Source of the DNA: Leifsonia sp. Leaf336
GTDB lineage: Bacteria; Actinomycetota; Actinomycetes; Actinomycetales; Microbacteriaceae
DNA length: 64,000 nucleotides
Direction: 5' to 3'
NCBI RefSeq assembly: GCF_001423695.1
Contig: NZ_LMOZ01000002.1
Coordinates: 1,273,427-1,337,426 of the forward strand
Part shown: piece after piece, positions 38,129 through 48,619 of the stretch
Layout: every line of letters begins with the position of its first letter
Numbering within the stretch: the first letter of the stretch is position 1
The notes under the pieces: model-generated
What the model was told of the DNA's origin: nothing
The model's database searches: none
The model's input: only the letters and a program-made list of their open reading frames with translations
Position numbers and translations under genes: made by a program

Positions 38129-39892
38129 ATGGATCCGGACGAGAACGAGCAGCGCGACCCCGAAGCAAGCCGTCGTCCTCCCGCGTCCTCCCGCCGCGCG
38201 TTCCTGAAGGGCGCAGGGCTGGTGGCCGCCGGCGCTGTCGCCGGGGGAGCGGCCGGAGGCGCGATCGGTGCGGCGACGGCCTCCCAGCAGTCCGGAGCCC
38301 CTGGGGCGCACGACGAGGAGGGAGAGGAGTATCCGACGCTGCCGCCGCCGTCGAAGCCGGGGTTCGACCATCTGGTCGTGCTGATGTACGAGAACCGCTC
38401 CTTCGACAACCTGTTCGGCTACCTGTACGACGAGAAGACGCTCCCGGAGGGCGCACGCTTCGACGGGCTGGCGTTCGGCGACTACAGCAATCCCGATCCC
38501 GCAGGCGGCGACATCCCGGTGCACCCCTACGACGGCTCCACCGACTTCATCATGCGTCAGCCGTCTCCCGACCCCGGGGAGGTCTACCCGCACGTCAACA
38601 CGCAGCTGTTCGGCATCGTCGACCCGCCCTCCAACGAGGATGCCCGCGTGCGTGAGATGCGACCGCCCTACAACGCGCCGCCAGCCGGGATGAAGCCGAC
38701 CATGAAGGGCTTCGTGCGCGACTACATCGGCGTGCTCCGCAAGGACACCGGCGCCGAGCCGGCGCCGGACGACTACCGGCGCATCATGGGATCCTTCACC
38801 CCGGAGATGCTGCCGGTGTTCTCGACGCTGGCGCGGCAGTTCGCGGTCTACGACGACTGGCACTGCGCCGTGCCGAGCCAGACCTTCTGCAACCGTTCGT
38901 TCTTCCACGCCTCGACGTCGCACGGTTATGTGGACAACGCGGGAGCCGGCGGCCTGGGCAAGTGGTTCGATCCCGCCAACCATGCGCCGACGATCTTCAA
39001 CCGGCTGCAGGAGGCCGGCCACAGCTGGCGCGTGTACTTCGACGACCGGCAGCTCATCTCGCTGACCGGGTTCATCCACGCGCCGGTGCTGGAGGCGTAC
39101 TGGAAGACGCACTTCCGGACGATGACGGACTTCTACGCCGACGTCGCGGAGGGCACCCTCCCGGACTACGCGTTCATCGAGCCGCGCCTGCTCTACGACC
39201 ACAACGACATGCACCCGCCGGGCGGCCCGATGACCGAGGAGGACGTCGACGGGACACTCATAGCCGGAGGCGGCATCTCGGACGTGCGTGCGGGCGAGCT
39301 TCTGCTGCACCAGGTGTACTCGGCGATCCGCGGGGCCCGCAGCGCGCAGGGCTCGAACGCGCTCAACACGATGCTCCTGGTGACCTTCGACGAGCACGGC
39401 GGCACCTACGACCACGTCGCGCCCGGCCCCGCGACGCCGCCCGACGACAGCGGACCGGGGGAGAACGGCTTCAGGTTCGACCGGCTCGGTCTCCGGGTGC
39501 CCGCGATCGCGATCTCCGCCTACACCGCCCGCGGCACGATCATCCACGACGAGATGAGCCACGCCGCGGTCATCGCCACGCTGTGCCGCGACCACGGGAT
39601 GCCGCACCTCACCGCGCGCGATCGCGGCGCCCGCACGATCCACAACGCGGTGAACCGGAGGACTCCCCGCCAGCCCGGAACGTGGCCGGACACGCACCCG
39701 CAGTACCTGCCGCCGAACCCCGAGGCGGGCGCGCCGGCGGCCGGTGACGCCGACCGCCCGCTGAGCCCGCCCGGAGTCGGGCTGGTCGGCCTGCTGACCG
39801 CGCGCTACGGCGCTCCCGGCGACCCGGTGCCGCGCACCTACAAGGAGGCGTACGACGCCGTGGACCGCCTGGGGCGCGGTCTGTTCGGCTGA
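38129..39892 (+). CDS. Tat-exported phosphoesterase (phospholipase C / acid phosphatase family)
   Basis: 587 residues from ATG 38129. Twin-arginine signal [20 protein letters not shown] near residues 24-43, then a PF04185 phosphoesterase domain: [19 protein letters not shown] with the metal-binding ENRSFDN motif, [12 protein letters not shown], and the late metal site [14 protein letters not shown] plus [12 protein letters not shown]. Family members are type C phospholipases (Mycobacterium PlcA-D) and acid phosphatases; which one is not decidable. ATG 38120 is in frame but lies inside the predicted -10 hexamer, so 38129 is preferred. Acts outside the membrane after folded export. Confidence 0.88.
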   Translation: MDPDENEQRDPEASRRPPASSRRAFLKGAGLVAAGAVAGGAAGGAIGAATASQQSGAPGAHDEEGEEYPTLPPPSKPGFDHLVVLMYENRSFDNLFGYLYDEKTLPEGARFDGLAFGDYSNPDPAGGDIPVHPYDGSTDFIMRQPSPDPGEVYPHVNTQLFGIVDPPSNEDARVREMRPPYNAPPAGMKPTMKGFVRDYIGVLRKDTGAEPAPDDYRRIMGSFTPEMLPVFSTLARQFAVYDDWHCAVPSQTFCNRSFFHASTSHGYVDNAGAGGLGKWFDPANHAPTIFNRLQEAGHSWRVYFDDRQLISLTGFIHAPVLEAYWKTHFRTMTDFYADVAEGTLPDYAFIEPRLLYDHNDMHPPGGPMTEEDVDGTLIAGGGISDVRAGELLLHQVYSAIRGARSAQGSNALNTMLLVTFDEHGGTYDHVAPGPATPPDDSGPGENGFRFDRLGLRVPAIAISAYTARGTIIHDEMSHAAVIATLCRDHGMPHLTARDRGARTIHNAVNRRTPRQPGTWPDTHPQYLPPNPEAGAPAAGDADRPLSPPGVGLVGLLTARYGAPGDPVPRTYKEAYDAVDRLGRGLFG

Positions 39893-39895
39893 CCA

Positions 39896-39901
39896 TAGAA
39901 T
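39896..39901 (+). promoter_or_regulatory. -10 element of the gatCAB operon
   Basis: TAGAAT at 39896-39901, predicted start near 39908, leader about 29 bases with GGAG before the gatC ATG. Confidence 0.55.
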
Positions 39902-39936
39902 TGGTTCCGTCCATCCAGAAACCAGCACGGAGACGC

Positions 39937-40233
39937 ATGTCCGAAATCAGCGCAGAACAGGTCGCGCACCTGGCGAACCTCGCCAGGATCGACCTCAGCC
40001 CGGAAGAGATCGAGAGCCTCACCAGCGAGCTCGGCCAGATCGTCGAGGCGGTCGCCAAGGTGCAGGAGGTCGCCGGTCCCGACGTCCCCGCCACGAGCCA
40101 CCCGCTTCCGCTCACCAACGTGTTCCGCGCCGACGAGGTGCGGCCGTCGCTGACGGTCGAGCAGGCGCTCTCCGGCGCTCCGGCGCGCGAGGGCGACCGC
40201 TTCAAGGTCGCCACCATCCTGGACGAAGACTGA
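39937..40233 (+). CDS. gatC: Asp-tRNA(Asn)/Glu-tRNA(Gln) amidotransferase subunit C
   Basis: 98 residues. Family pattern [20 protein letters not shown] at the N-terminus and [13 protein letters not shown] [16 protein letters not shown] near the C-terminus. GatC wraps around GatA and stabilises the GatCAB complex, which converts misacylated Glu-tRNA(Gln) (and Asp-tRNA(Asn)) to the amide form. A start at 39901 is open but would sit in the promoter; ATG 39937 is right. First gene of gatCAB. Confidence 0.96.
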   Translation: MSEISAEQVAHLANLARIDLSPEEIESLTSELGQIVEAVAKVQEVAGPDVPATSHPLPLTNVFRADEVRPSLTVEQALSGAPAREGDRFKVATILDED

Positions 40234-40250
40234 GCCGAGGAGTGACCGAT

Positions 40251-41798
40251 ATGACCGACCTGACCCGGCTCTCCGCCTCCGCTCTCGCCGACCTCCTCAC
40301 CGCCGGCGAGGTCTCCTCGGTGGAGGCCACCCGCGCCCACCTCGACCGCATCGAGTCCGTCGACGCAGACGTGCATGCGTTCCTCCACGTCGCCGGCGAC
40401 AACGCGATCCGCACCGCCGCCGAGATCGACGGACGCCGCGCCGCGGGCGACCCGCTCGGCGCGCTCGCGGGCGTTCCCGTCGCCATCAAAGACGTGCTCG
40501 CCACCCACGACATGCCGTCGACCTCCGGGTCGCGCATCCTCGAGGGCTGGATCCCGCCTTACGACGCCACCGTGGTGCGCAAGCTCCGCGAGGCCGACCT
40601 CGTTCCGCTGGGCAAGACCAACATGGACGAGTTCGCCATGGGCTCCTCCACCGAGCACTCGGCCTACGGGCCGACGCGCAACCCGTGGGATCTCGAGCGC
40701 ATCCCCGGCGGCTCCGGCGGCGGCTCTGCCGCGGCGGTGTCCGCGTTCGAGGCGCCCTTCGCGCTCGGCTCCGACACCGGAGGCTCGATCCGTCAGCCGG
40801 CCGCCGTCACCGGCTCGGTCGGCGTCAAGCCGACGTACGGCGGCGTGAGCCGCTACGGCGCGATCGCCCTGGCGAGTTCGCTCGACCAGGTCGGCCCGGT
40901 CTCCCGCTCCGTGCTCGACGCGGGGCTGCTGCACGACGTCATCGCGGGCCATGACCCGTTCGACTCGACGTCGCTGACCGACTCCTGGCCGTCGATGGCC
41001 GACGCCGCCCGTGCCGGGCTCCGCGACGACGCGCTGCGCGGCGTCCGCATCGGCGTCGTGCGCGAGCTGAACGGCGCCGGCTTCCAGGCCGGAGTCAAGC
41101 AGCGCTTCGACGAGGCGCTCGCGGTGCTTCAGGTGGCGGGCGCGGAGGTCGTCGAGGTCGAGGCCCCGAGCTTCGAGTACGCCGTCGCGGCCTACTACCT
41201 GATCCTGCCGGCCGAGGCCTCCAGCAACCTGGCGCGCTTCGATTCGGTGCGCTTCGGTCTGCGGGTGGACCCGGCGGAGGGCCCGGTCACGGTCGAGCGC
41301 GTGATGGCCGCGACCCGCGACGCCGGCTTCGGCCCCGAGGTCAAGCGGCGCATCATCCTCGGCACCTACGCGCTGAGCGCGGGATACTACGACGCCTACT
41401 ACGGCTCGGCGCAGAAGGTCCGCACGCTCATCCAGCGCGACTTCTCGGCCGCGTTCGAGAAGGTGGACGTGCTGGTCAGCCCGAGCGCGCCGACCACCGC
41501 ATTCAAGTTCGGCGAGAAGCTGGCCGACCCGATGGCGATGTACCTCAACGACATCACGACGATCCCGGCGAACCTCGCCGGCGTGCCCGGCATGGGCCTG
41601 CCGATCGGCCTGGCTCCGGAGGACGGCCTCCCCGTCGGCATGCAGCTGATGGCGCCTGCCCGCGCGGACGCGCGGCTCTACACGATCGGCGCCGCGCTGG
41701 AGCGCCTGCTGGAGCAGCAGTGGGGCGGCCCGCTGCTGAGCCAGGCGCCCGACTTGAGCGCCACCGAGATGTTCGCGAGCGAAGAGGGAGCGGTCTGA
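40251..41798 (+). CDS. gatA: Asp-tRNA(Asn)/Glu-tRNA(Gln) amidotransferase subunit A
   Basis: 515 residues, amidase-signature family. Catalytic triad K80 (VAIKDVLA), cis-Ser S155 ([11 protein letters not shown]) and nucleophile S179 ([10 protein letters not shown]), one off the numbering of Staphylococcus GatA. Frees ammonia from glutamine and channels it to GatB. ATG 40251 has GAGGAG (40237-40242) eight bases upstream; the GTG at 40242 is inside that site and is rejected. The stop overlaps the gatB ATG by one base, giving coupled translation. Confidence 0.97.
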   Translation: MTDLTRLSASALADLLTAGEVSSVEATRAHLDRIESVDADVHAFLHVAGDNAIRTAAEIDGRRAAGDPLGALAGVPVAIKDVLATHDMPSTSGSRILEGWIPPYDATVVRKLREADLVPLGKTNMDEFAMGSSTEHSAYGPTRNPWDLERIPGGSGGGSAAAVSAFEAPFALGSDTGGSIRQPAAVTGSVGVKPTYGGVSRYGAIALASSLDQVGPVSRSVLDAGLLHDVIAGHDPFDSTSLTDSWPSMADAARAGLRDDALRGVRIGVVRELNGAGFQAGVKQRFDEALAVLQVAGAEVVEVEAPSFEYAVAAYYLILPAEASSNLARFDSVRFGLRVDPAEGPVTVERVMAATRDAGFGPEVKRRIILGTYALSAGYYDAYYGSAQKVRTLIQRDFSAAFEKVDVLVSPSAPTTAFKFGEKLADPMAMYLNDITTIPANLAGVPGMGLPIGLAPEDGLPVGMQLMAPARADARLYTIGAALERLLEQQWGGPLLSQAPDLSATEMFASEEGAV

Positions 41799-43297
41799 TG
41801 GCCACGGCCGAGTTGATGGACTACGAGAAGGCGCTCGAGCTGTTCGAGCCGGTGCTCGGGTTCGAGGTGCACGTCGAGCTGAACACCGCGACCAAGATGT
41901 TCTGCGGCTGCGCCAACGAGTTCGGCTCCGGCGCCAACACGAACACCTGCCCGACCTGCCTGGGTCTGCCCGGCGGCCTCCCTCAGGTCAACGAGAAGGC
42001 GATCGAGTCGAGCATCCGGCTCGGGCTCGCGCTCGGCTGCGACATCGCGGAGTCGAGCCGCTTCGCGCGCAAGAACTACTTCTACCCCGACCTGGCGAAG
42101 GACTTCCAGACCTCGCAGTACGACGAGCCGATCGCCCACGACGGCGCCGTCACCATCGAGCTCGAGAACGGGCGCGAGCTGCGCATCGAGATCGAGCGTG
42201 CGCACATGGAGGAGGACGCCGGCAAGCTCACGCACGTCGGCGGCGCCACCGGCCGCATCCAGGGCGCGGACTACTCGCTGGTCGACTTCAACCGCGGCGG
42301 TGTGCCGCTCGTCGAGATCGTCACCAAGATGATCGAGGGTGCGGAGGGCGACGCTCCTGAGGTCGGCCGCACCTACGTGCGGGCCATCCGCGACCTGGTG
42401 AAAGCGCTCGGCGTCTCGAACGCGCGCATGGAGGAGGGCAACGTCCGCTGCGACGCGAACGTCTCGCTCCGCCGCCGCGGCTCGTCCGAGCTGGGCACGC
42501 GCACCGAGACGAAGAACGTCAACTCGCTGCGCTCGATCGAGCGCGCCGTGCGCTACGAGATCCAGCGGCAGGCCGCCATCCTCGACGCGGGCGGCACGAT
42601 CGTGCAGGAGACGCGGCACTGGCATGAGGACACCGGCACGACCTCCGCGGGTCGCCCGAAGTCCGACGCCGACGACTACCGCTACTTCCCGGAGCCCGAC
42701 CTCGTGCCGGTCGCTCCGAGTCGCGAGTGGGTGGAGGAGCTGCGCGGCACGCTTCCGGAGGCCCCGGCCGCGCGCCGCAAGCGTCTCACCGCCGAGTGGG
42801 GCTTCACCGCGCTCGAATTCCAGGATGTCGACAACGCCGAGCTGCTCGACGAGCTGGAGGCGACGATCGCCGCCGGCGCGACCCCGGCGGCCGCGCGCAA
42901 GTGGTGGACGGGCGAGATCGCCCGCCTCGCCAACGCGCAGGGAGTGCCGGCGGGCACACTCGTGAGCCCGCAGCACGTCGCCGAGCTCGCCGGCCTGGTC
43001 GATGCGGGCACGCTCACCGACCGCCTCGCCCGCCAGGTGCTGGAGGGCGTGGTCGCCGGCGAAGGCGCTCCGCAGGAGGTCGTCGACGCCCGCGGGCTCG
43101 CGGTCGTCTCCGACGACGGCGCGCTGATCGCGGCCATCGACGAGGCGCTGGCCGCCCAGCCCGACGTGCTGGAGAAGATCCGCGACGGCAAGGTCCAGGC
43201 CGCCGGAGCGGTGATCGGCGCGGTGATGAAGGCCATGAAGGGCCAGGCCGACGCCGCTCGCGTTCGTGAGCTGGTGCTGGAGCGCGCCGCGCAGTGA
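41798..43297 (+). CDS. gatB: Asp-tRNA(Asn)/Glu-tRNA(Gln) amidotransferase subunit B
   Basis: 499 residues. N-terminal GatB/E cradle with [18 protein letters not shown] and [15 protein letters not shown] (zinc cysteines), [19 protein letters not shown], then the helical and tail YqeY-like domain ([19 protein letters not shown]) that grips the tRNA elbow. Activates the mischarged aminoacyl group with ATP for amidation. Starts in the gatA stop; its own TGA is inside the GTGA start of the following acetyltransferase. Presence of gatCAB suggests the organism lacks GlnRS, as is normal for Actinobacteria. Confidence 0.97.
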   Translation: MATAELMDYEKALELFEPVLGFEVHVELNTATKMFCGCANEFGSGANTNTCPTCLGLPGGLPQVNEKAIESSIRLGLALGCDIAESSRFARKNYFYPDLAKDFQTSQYDEPIAHDGAVTIELENGRELRIEIERAHMEEDAGKLTHVGGATGRIQGADYSLVDFNRGGVPLVEIVTKMIEGAEGDAPEVGRTYVRAIRDLVKALGVSNARMEEGNVRCDANVSLRRRGSSELGTRTETKNVNSLRSIERAVRYEIQRQAAILDAGGTIVQETRHWHEDTGTTSAGRPKSDADDYRYFPEPDLVPVAPSREWVEELRGTLPEAPAARRKRLTAEWGFTALEFQDVDNAELLDELEATIAAGATPAAARKWWTGEIARLANAQGVPAGTLVSPQHVAELAGLVDAGTLTDRLARQVLEGVVAGEGAPQEVVDARGLAVVSDDGALIAAIDEALAAQPDVLEKIRDGKVQAAGAVIGAVMKAMKGQADAARVRELVLERAAQ

Positions 43298-43848
43298 CGA
43301 TCTCGATCGAACGGGTCACGCGCGCGAGCGCTGCCGCTGCGGCGGCGGCGCTCGCGCCCGTCCTGATCGACACGGTCGAGTCGGGAGCGAGCGTCGGCTG
43401 GATCGAACCGCCGACGCCGGACGAGGCCACGCTCTGGTGGTCGGCGCTCTTCGCCGATCCCGACGCCGACAGCTGGATCGCCCGTGACGGCGAGCGGGCG
43501 CTCGGAACGATCACCCTCGTGCGGGCGGCCAAGCGCAACGGCCCGCATCGCGCCGAGGTGATCAAGCTCATGATCCATCGCGACGCGCGCGGCCGGGGCA
43601 TCGCCCCCGCGCTGATGACCGCGCTGGAGGACTTCGCTGCGGCGAACGGACTCACGCTTCTGGTCCTCGACACCGAGACCGGAAGCCTCGCCGAGTCGCT
43701 CTACACGCGCTGGGGCTGGCAGACGGTCGGTGCCATCCCGGACTACGCGGTCAGCCCGTCGGGCTCGCTGGGCGGCACGACGATCATGTACAAGCGGCTG
43801 TCGAGTGGCCGTCCGCTCGAACCGAGCGGAGAACGCGCGCTAGCGTAG
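43294..43848 (+). CDS. GNAT family N-acetyltransferase
   Basis: 184 residues. The acetyl-CoA binding signature is [25 protein letters not shown] (R-x2-G-x-G/A), followed by [21 protein letters not shown], the usual beta-5 and C-terminal strand of GNAT proteins. Similar sequences include tabtoxin-resistance-type acetyltransferases, but substrate cannot be assigned. GTG start overlaps the gatB stop (GTGA), so it is translated from the gatCAB mRNA. Its TAG stop overlaps the -10 element of the next gene. Confidence 0.85.
   Translation: MTISIERVTRASAAAAAAALAPVLIDTVESGASVGWIEPPTPDEATLWWSALFADPDADSWIARDGERALGTITLVRAAKRNGPHRAEVIKLMIHRDARGRGIAPALMTALEDFAAANGLTLLVLDTETGSLAESLYTRWGWQTVGAIPDYAVSPSGSLGGTTIMYKRLSSGRPLEPSGERALA
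43841..43846 (+). promoter_or_regulatory. -10 element of the YbaK-domain gene, leaderless
   Basis: TAGCGT at 43841-43846, overlapping the stop codon of the GNAT gene (43846-43848). Predicted +1 is 43853, the A of the ATG. Confidence 0.55.
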
Positions 43849-43852
43849 GCGC

Positions 43853-44413
43853 ATGGGCGTCTTCACACTCGGCGGGCTGACCACGGCCCCCGCCTCCTCC
43901 CGCACCGACCTGCTCGCACCGGCCACGCTCGCGACGTTGACGGCCCTCGGCTGGCTGGACGACGTGGGCGTCGTCGAGATCGACCCCGACGTCTCCGACA
44001 CGGCAGCGACGCAGGAGCAGTTCGGCCTGACGGCCGACACGCTCGCCAACTGCGTCGTCGTCGGCGGCAAGCGCGAGGGCGTCGAGCGGATCGCCGCGTG
44101 CGTCGTGCTCGCGACCTCGCGCGCCGACGTGAACAACACGGTCAAGCGCCTGCTCGACGTCCGCAAGGCGTCCTTCCTGCCGATGGAGCGCGCAGTGGAG
44201 CTGACCGGGATGGAGTACGGCGGGATCACTCCCATCGGCCTCCCGGCGGAGTGGCCGCTGCTGGTCGACTCCCGCGTGGTCGCCGACGGTGTCGTGGTGA
44301 TCATCGGCTCGGGAGTCCGACGGTCGAAGATCCTGCTTCCCGGGAGGCTGCTCGCCGACCTCCCGTCGGCGCAGGTGATCGACGGACTCGGGCAGGAGCT
44401 GCCGCCGAGATGA
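43853..44413 (+). CDS. YbaK/EbsC-domain protein (putative aminoacyl-tRNA deacylase)
   Basis: 186 residues. The YbaK/ProX-type editing fold is suggested by VVVGGKREGVERIAACVVL, DVRKASFLPMERAVELTGM and GGITPIGLPAEWPLLVDSRV. The lysine corresponding to the YbaK K46 is probably in GGKREG rather than in an RVFKTL motif, so it belongs to another branch than the ybaK at 29205. Likely clears mischarged tRNA, substrate unknown. Begins at the predicted transcript start. Its stop overlaps the next ATG (ATGA). Confidence 0.8.
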   Translation: MGVFTLGGLTTAPASSRTDLLAPATLATLTALGWLDDVGVVEIDPDVSDTAATQEQFGLTADTLANCVVVGGKREGVERIAACVVLATSRADVNNTVKRLLDVRKASFLPMERAVELTGMEYGGITPIGLPAEWPLLVDSRVVADGVVVIIGSGVRRSKILLPGRLLADLPSAQVIDGLGQELPPR

Positions 44414-45339
44414 CCGGCGCAGCCGTCGACCGCATCCTCGGTCCGGTGCGGTCGCACCTGATCGAGACGCTGTCGGGGCGCTCCGATCGGATCCCTGCCT
44501 GGATTCTGCGGCTCGAGGAGGGCGAGGACGGGGGGTTCTTCCCGGCGGGAGGCGCCGCGTGGACGGTGCACGGCGGCATGCCGACCCTCGTCGCGGGCGT
44601 GCGCGCTCTGCTGCTGCAAGCACTGCATCCGGGCGCGCTGGCCGGTGTGCGCGAGCACTCCCGGTACCAGGAGGATCCGCTCGGGCGCCTGGCCGGCACG
44701 ATCCAGTGGATCCACACCGTCACGTTCGGCAGCCGTGCCCAGGCGATCGCGGGGTCGGAGCTGGTCCGGTCCCTGCACGAGCGGGTCCGCGGCCGCTATG
44801 TGGACGGCCACGGCGTCACCCGCGCCTACAGCGCGAACGATCCCGAACTCGCCTACTGGGTGCATCTGGCGTTCACCGATGCCTTCCTCTCGGCCCACGA
44901 GCGCTGGGGTGCGCCCATCCCGGGCGGCGCGGACGGATACGTGGCCGAGTGGGCGACCGCCGCCGAGCTCATGGGCGTCGACGACCCGCCGCGCACGGCG
45001 GCCGACCTCCGCGCGCGCATCGACGCGGTGACGGACGCCGGCGACCTCCGCGGAGGGCCGGAGGTCGAGGAGATCGTGCGCTTCATCCGGCGGGCGCCGC
45101 TGCGGCGCACGCTGCGGCCGTCGTACCGGGTGCTGTTCCGTGCCGCGGTCTCCACGCTCGAACCGCGGCACCGTGCCCTGCTCGGCCTGCCCACGGTCGA
45201 CCGGCTCCCGGTCCACGCCGCGACGGCTCTCGTGCTCGGGGGAGCGCAGGTGCTGCTCGGGCCGCAAATCCAGGCGGAGCTGGCGGCCCGGCGACGGCTG
45301 GCCCGGCTGGATGACGGCGCGAGCGGCCCGGCGGCCTGA
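44410..45339 (+). CDS. DUF2236 / MpaB-family oxygenase-like protein
   Basis: 309 residues. Motifs WTVHGGMPTLVAGVRALLLQALHP, EHSRYQEDPLGRLAGTIQWI, and YWVHLAFTDAFLSAHERWG agree with the DUF2236 family, which includes the latex-clearing and MpaB heme oxygenases; the His in LQALHP and in WVHLAF are candidate heme ligands. No signal peptide. Substrate unknown. ATG 44410 overlaps the YbaK-domain stop, so both are made from one transcript. The C-terminus is Arg/Ala-rich. Confidence 0.8.
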   Translation: MTGAAVDRILGPVRSHLIETLSGRSDRIPAWILRLEEGEDGGFFPAGGAAWTVHGGMPTLVAGVRALLLQALHPGALAGVREHSRYQEDPLGRLAGTIQWIHTVTFGSRAQAIAGSELVRSLHERVRGRYVDGHGVTRAYSANDPELAYWVHLAFTDAFLSAHERWGAPIPGGADGYVAEWATAAELMGVDDPPRTAADLRARIDAVTDAGDLRGGPEVEEIVRFIRRAPLRRTLRPSYRVLFRAAVSTLEPRHRALLGLPTVDRLPVHAATALVLGGAQVLLGPQIQAELAARRRLARLDDGASGPAA

Positions 45340-45384
45340 ATCCTCTCGCAGGATCGGTGCAGCCCGTAAACCCCGCCGCGGAGC

Positions 45385-45390
45385 TACGCT
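45385..45390 (+). promoter_or_regulatory. -10 element upstream of the APC permease
   Basis: TACGCT at 45385-45390, predicted start near 45397 and a leader of about 47 bases ending in CCGGAGG before ATG 45444. Confidence 0.4.
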
Positions 45391-45443
45391 GTGCTCCGGT
45401 GGCCCGTTCACTGGTGAGCGGACCCGAGTCACCGGAGGTTGTC

Positions 45444-47201
45444 ATGACATCCACCAGCCCGTCCGCCACGGACGAAGCAGGGAACAAGGGCCTGAAAGGC
45501 GGTGCGCTCGGCCTGGTGTCGAGCGTCGTCGTCGGGGTGGCCTCCACAGCGCCCGCCTACAGTCTGGCGGCGAGCCTCGGTTTCATCGTCGTGGGCGGGA
45601 CGCTCGCGGCGGGGGTCAAGGCTCCCGGCATCGTGTTGCTGGCGTTCATCCCGATGTATCTCATAGCGGTCGCGTACCAGGAGCTCAACAAGGCGGAGCC
45701 GGACTGCGGCACGACCTTCACCTGGGCGGCGCGGGCGTTCGGCCCGATCACGGGCTGGCTCGGAGGCTGGGGGATCGTCATCGCCGACGTGATCGTGATG
45801 TCGAACCTGGCCCAGATCGCCGGCAGCTACTCGTACACGTTCATCGGCGGCTTCGGGCTGCCGGGCGTGGCGGCGCTGGCGACGAACAACGTCGCGGTGA
45901 CGATCGCCGGCCTGATCTGGATCGCGCTGATGACCTGGATCTGCTATCGCGGCATCGAGGTTTCGGCGCGGGTCCAGTACGTCCTGCTCGCCTTCGAGGT
46001 CGTCATCCTGATCTTCTTCGCGGCGTTCGCCCTGGTGAAGGTCTACACCGGCAACGCCGAGCCGTACTCGCTGATCCCGCAGTGGTCGTGGTTCAACCCG
46101 TTCACGCTCGACTTCGGCCAGACGATCGCCCCCGCACTCTTGACCGCGATCTTCATCTACTGGGGTTGGGACACCGCGGTGTCCATCAACGAGGAGACCA
46201 AGAACCCCGAGAAGACCCCGGGGCGCGCCGCCATCATCAGCACGCTGCTGCTGCTGGCCACCTATGCGCTCGTCACCGTCGCCACCGTGGCCTTCGCCGG
46301 GGTCGGCGAGAAGGGCATCGGGCTCGCCAACCCGGCGAACTCGAGCGACGTCTTCTCGGCGATCGGTCCGACCCTCTTCGGGAGCGGACCGGTCGGGGCG
46401 ATCCTGATGACGCTGCTGGGCTTCTCGATCCTGACGAGCGCGTCGGCGTCGACGCAGACCACCATTCTGCCGACGGCGCGCACGACCCTGTCGATGGCGG
46501 TGTACAAGGCGATCCCGGAGAAGTTCGCCCGCATCCACCCGAAATTCCTCACGCCCACGTGGTCGACGATCGGCATGGGCATCGTCTCCGCGGCCTTCTA
46601 CCTGGTGTTCACGGCGATCAGCGTGTCGCTGCTCAACGCGCTGATCGGCTCCATCGGCCTGATGATCGCGTTCTACTACGGGCTCACCGGCTTCGCCTGC
46701 GTCTGGTACTACCGCCGCACGCTCTTCACGAGCTTCCGGCACGCGATCATGCGCGGGCTCTTCCCGCTGGTCGGCGGACTCATGCTGCTGGGCGTGTTCA
46801 TCTACGGCACGTACAACTTCGCTCAGCCGGACTGGCTCACGGACGACCAGGGCAAGAACGTCACCATCTTCGGGATCGGCGCCGAAGCCGTCGTCGGGAT
46901 CGGCGGCATCCTGATCGGCGTTGTCCTGATGATCATCTGGCGGCTGATCAGGCCCGACTACTTCAAAGGGCTCACGCTGCCGCGGCAGAGCGACGACATC
47001 ATCCTGGAGCCCGAGCCCGTCGGTGCCGAGCGTCCGTTCGGCACAGCCGCTGCGCGGCTCCCGGCGACGGTGATCGCGCCCGACTTCTCCAACCTCCCCG
47101 AAGGACAGACGCCCGTCAATGCGGATACGCTCGAGGTCGTCGACGAGCCCGCGGACCTCCCGCCGGCCGATCCCGACCTTCCGCGGAAGGAGAGCGAGTG
47201 A
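45444..47201 (+). CDS. APC family amino acid permease
   Basis: 585 residues with about 12 membrane segments followed by a roughly 90-residue cytoplasmic tail rich in Glu, Pro and Asp. APC signatures: GLVSSVVVGVASTAPAYSLAASL in TM1, IYWGWDTAVSINEETKNPEKTPGRAA in TM6-7 loop, and LTSASASTQTTILPTARTTLSMA in TM8. Substrate probably an amino acid or amine. ATG 45444 has GGAGG (45434-45438) upstream; the open frame to 45357 lacks support. Translationally coupled to the hotdog thioesterase that follows. Confidence 0.88.
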   Translation: MTSTSPSATDEAGNKGLKGGALGLVSSVVVGVASTAPAYSLAASLGFIVVGGTLAAGVKAPGIVLLAFIPMYLIAVAYQELNKAEPDCGTTFTWAARAFGPITGWLGGWGIVIADVIVMSNLAQIAGSYSYTFIGGFGLPGVAALATNNVAVTIAGLIWIALMTWICYRGIEVSARVQYVLLAFEVVILIFFAAFALVKVYTGNAEPYSLIPQWSWFNPFTLDFGQTIAPALLTAIFIYWGWDTAVSINEETKNPEKTPGRAAIISTLLLLATYALVTVATVAFAGVGEKGIGLANPANSSDVFSAIGPTLFGSGPVGAILMTLLGFSILTSASASTQTTILPTARTTLSMAVYKAIPEKFARIHPKFLTPTWSTIGMGIVSAAFYLVFTAISVSLLNALIGSIGLMIAFYYGLTGFACVWYYRRTLFTSFRHAIMRGLFPLVGGLMLLGVFIYGTYNFAQPDWLTDDQGKNVTIFGIGAEAVVGIGGILIGVVLMIIWRLIRPDYFKGLTLPRQSDDIILEPEPVGAERPFGTAAARLPATVIAPDFSNLPEGQTPVNADTLEVVDEPADLPPADPDLPRKESE

Positions 47202-47689
47202 GCGAACGCAGCCGAACGGTCCAGTGGGAGGATCCGGCGCCGGGCGTCGCCGTCATGCCGACGGTGAGCGGCCTGGACTACCTGCACAAGATGATCGCCG
47301 GCGAGTTGCCACCGCCCCCGATCACCAACCTGATGCGCATGACGCTGACGGAGGCGGAACCCGGCCGCGCCGTCTTCGTCTGCGAGCCCGACGAGTCGCA
47401 CTACAACCCGATCGGCACGGTGCACGGCGGGCTGGTGTGCACTCTGCTCGACTCCGCTCTCGGCTGCGCCGTGCAGACGACGCTCGCGGCCGGCCAGGGC
47501 TACACGTCGATCGAGATCAAGGTCAACTACCTGCGGCCGGTCTTCGCGAGCAGCGGTCCGCTGACGTGCAGCGCGACGGTGACCAAGCCGGGCAACCGCG
47601 TCGCATTCGCCGACGGCATCGTCACCGACGGATCGGGGAAGACCGTCGCGACGGCGACCGGGTCGCTTCTGGTGTTTCCCATCGGGTGA
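47198..47689 (+). CDS. PaaI-type hotdog thioesterase
   Basis: 163 residues. The hotdog active-site block NPIGTVHGGLVCTLLDSALG (HGG motif with the Asp of LLDSALG) and the strand SIEIKVNYLRPV identify the PaaI/YdiI acyl-CoA thioesterase group. Hydrolyses acyl- or aryl-CoA, substrate unknown. GTG start overlaps the permease stop (GTGA) with AAGGAG five bases upstream. Linked by translation to the APC permease, which might hint at catabolism of an amino-acid-derived acid. Confidence 0.88.
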   Translation: MSERSRTVQWEDPAPGVAVMPTVSGLDYLHKMIAGELPPPPITNLMRMTLTEAEPGRAVFVCEPDESHYNPIGTVHGGLVCTLLDSALGCAVQTTLAAGQGYTSIEIKVNYLRPVFASSGPLTCSATVTKPGNRVAFADGIVTDGSGKTVATATGSLLVFPIG

Positions 47690-47711
47690 GGAGGGCCCAT
47701 CGGGTGAACGG

Positions 47712-48293
47712 CTACGAATAGCCCCTGCGAAGAAGCATTCCGGCGGCCTTGTCGAACTCCTCGTCCGACGGGATCGTGAATGCGAGTGCGTTCGCGTAGC
47801 GCGTGATCACGTTGAAGACGGCGGCGACGGCCGCCGCGTCGCACAGCTCCCCGTCGCCCAGACCTGCACTCCGCGCGATGTCCGCGTCAGCGGTCGAGAG
47901 GCCGTCGGGGTCGACGGTCGCGGTCCGCAGGAACACGAGCGCCGCCTTCAGCCGGTCCGGGATCGGCGCGGTCGCGGGGTCGCGGAGGGCGGCGTCGACG
48001 GTGTCGCGGCCCAGGCCGAGAACGGCGACCGCCCCGTGCGCCCCGACACAGAACGGACACGCATTCCACGATGCGACCGACGCGGCCATCAGCTCCCGCT
48101 CGGAAACCGTCCAGGGGCTCGGCCCCCGCATGACGTGCTGGGTCCATGCCCCGAGCGTCGGACCCGCGAACTCGCGATGGTAGAACGCCACGCGCGCGGC
48201 GTCGGGGAGCCGCATTCCCGACAACCGGGAGATCATCGCGATCAGAGTGCGGTGCCTGAGGCTGTCGCCGCGCTCGACTTCAGGCAGGCGCAT
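47712..48293 (-). CDS. AhpD-like carboxymuconolactone decarboxylase-family protein
   Basis: 193 residues. Core motif ELMAASVASWNACPFCVGAHGA with C79, C82 and H86, the AhpD-type CxxC-x3-H active site. Such proteins are peroxidase partners or disulfide reductases rather than lactone decarboxylases. Cytoplasmic. Its 5' end overlaps the upstream 110-residue gene by 14 bases on the same strand, so translation is coupled. Ends 22 bases from the convergent thioesterase. Confidence 0.85.
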   Translation of the reverse strand: MRLPEVERGDSLRHRTLIAMISRLSGMRLPDAARVAFYHREFAGPTLGAWTQHVMRGPSPWTVSERELMAASVASWNACPFCVGAHGAVAVLGLGRDTVDAALRDPATAPIPDRLKAALVFLRTATVDPDGLSTADADIARSAGLGDGELCDAAAVAAVFNVITRYANALAFTIPSDEEFDKAAGMLLRRGYS

Positions 48294-48612
48294 CGTCCTG
48301 GCCTCGGATCACGCGAACGGCAGCGTCCCAGCGTCTCAGACCCGCGCCGACGGCGGAGGCGAGGATCAGCTCGAACACCGCCCGGTCTGAGCCGAGAGCT
48401 GCTCGGACTGCGGCAACCTGCTCGTCGGTCACGCGAACCGAGTCGGCGCTCACCTGCCGGACGAGAGCGTCGTACGGCTCGGGAAGGCCGGGGCCGCCCG
48501 CGTCGCGTTCGAGCGCTGCCGCGCGGAGGGCTGCCGCGCTGTCGCCGGATGCGATGACAGCCGCTCGCAGCGCGACAGCGTTCTCTTCATGGCTCGACAG
48601 TTCGTCACCCAC
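48280..48612 (-). CDS. conserved hypothetical next to AhpD-like gene
   Basis: 110 residues, helical, no known domain. The C-terminal half (VTDEQVAAVRAALGSDRAVFELI, then VGAGLRRWDAAVRVI) has the flavour of half a carboxymuconolactone-decarboxylase helix bundle but lacks cysteines. GTG start at 48612 directly follows a predicted transcription start. Overlaps the downstream AhpD-like gene by 14 bases; the two probably form a complex or a functional pair. Confidence 0.7.
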   Translation of the reverse strand: MGDELSSHEENAVALRAAVIASGDSAAALRAAALERDAGGPGLPEPYDALVRQVSADSVRVTDEQVAAVRAALGSDRAVFELILASAVGAGLRRWDAAVRVIRGQDDAPA

Positions 48613-48619
48613 GGTCGCC

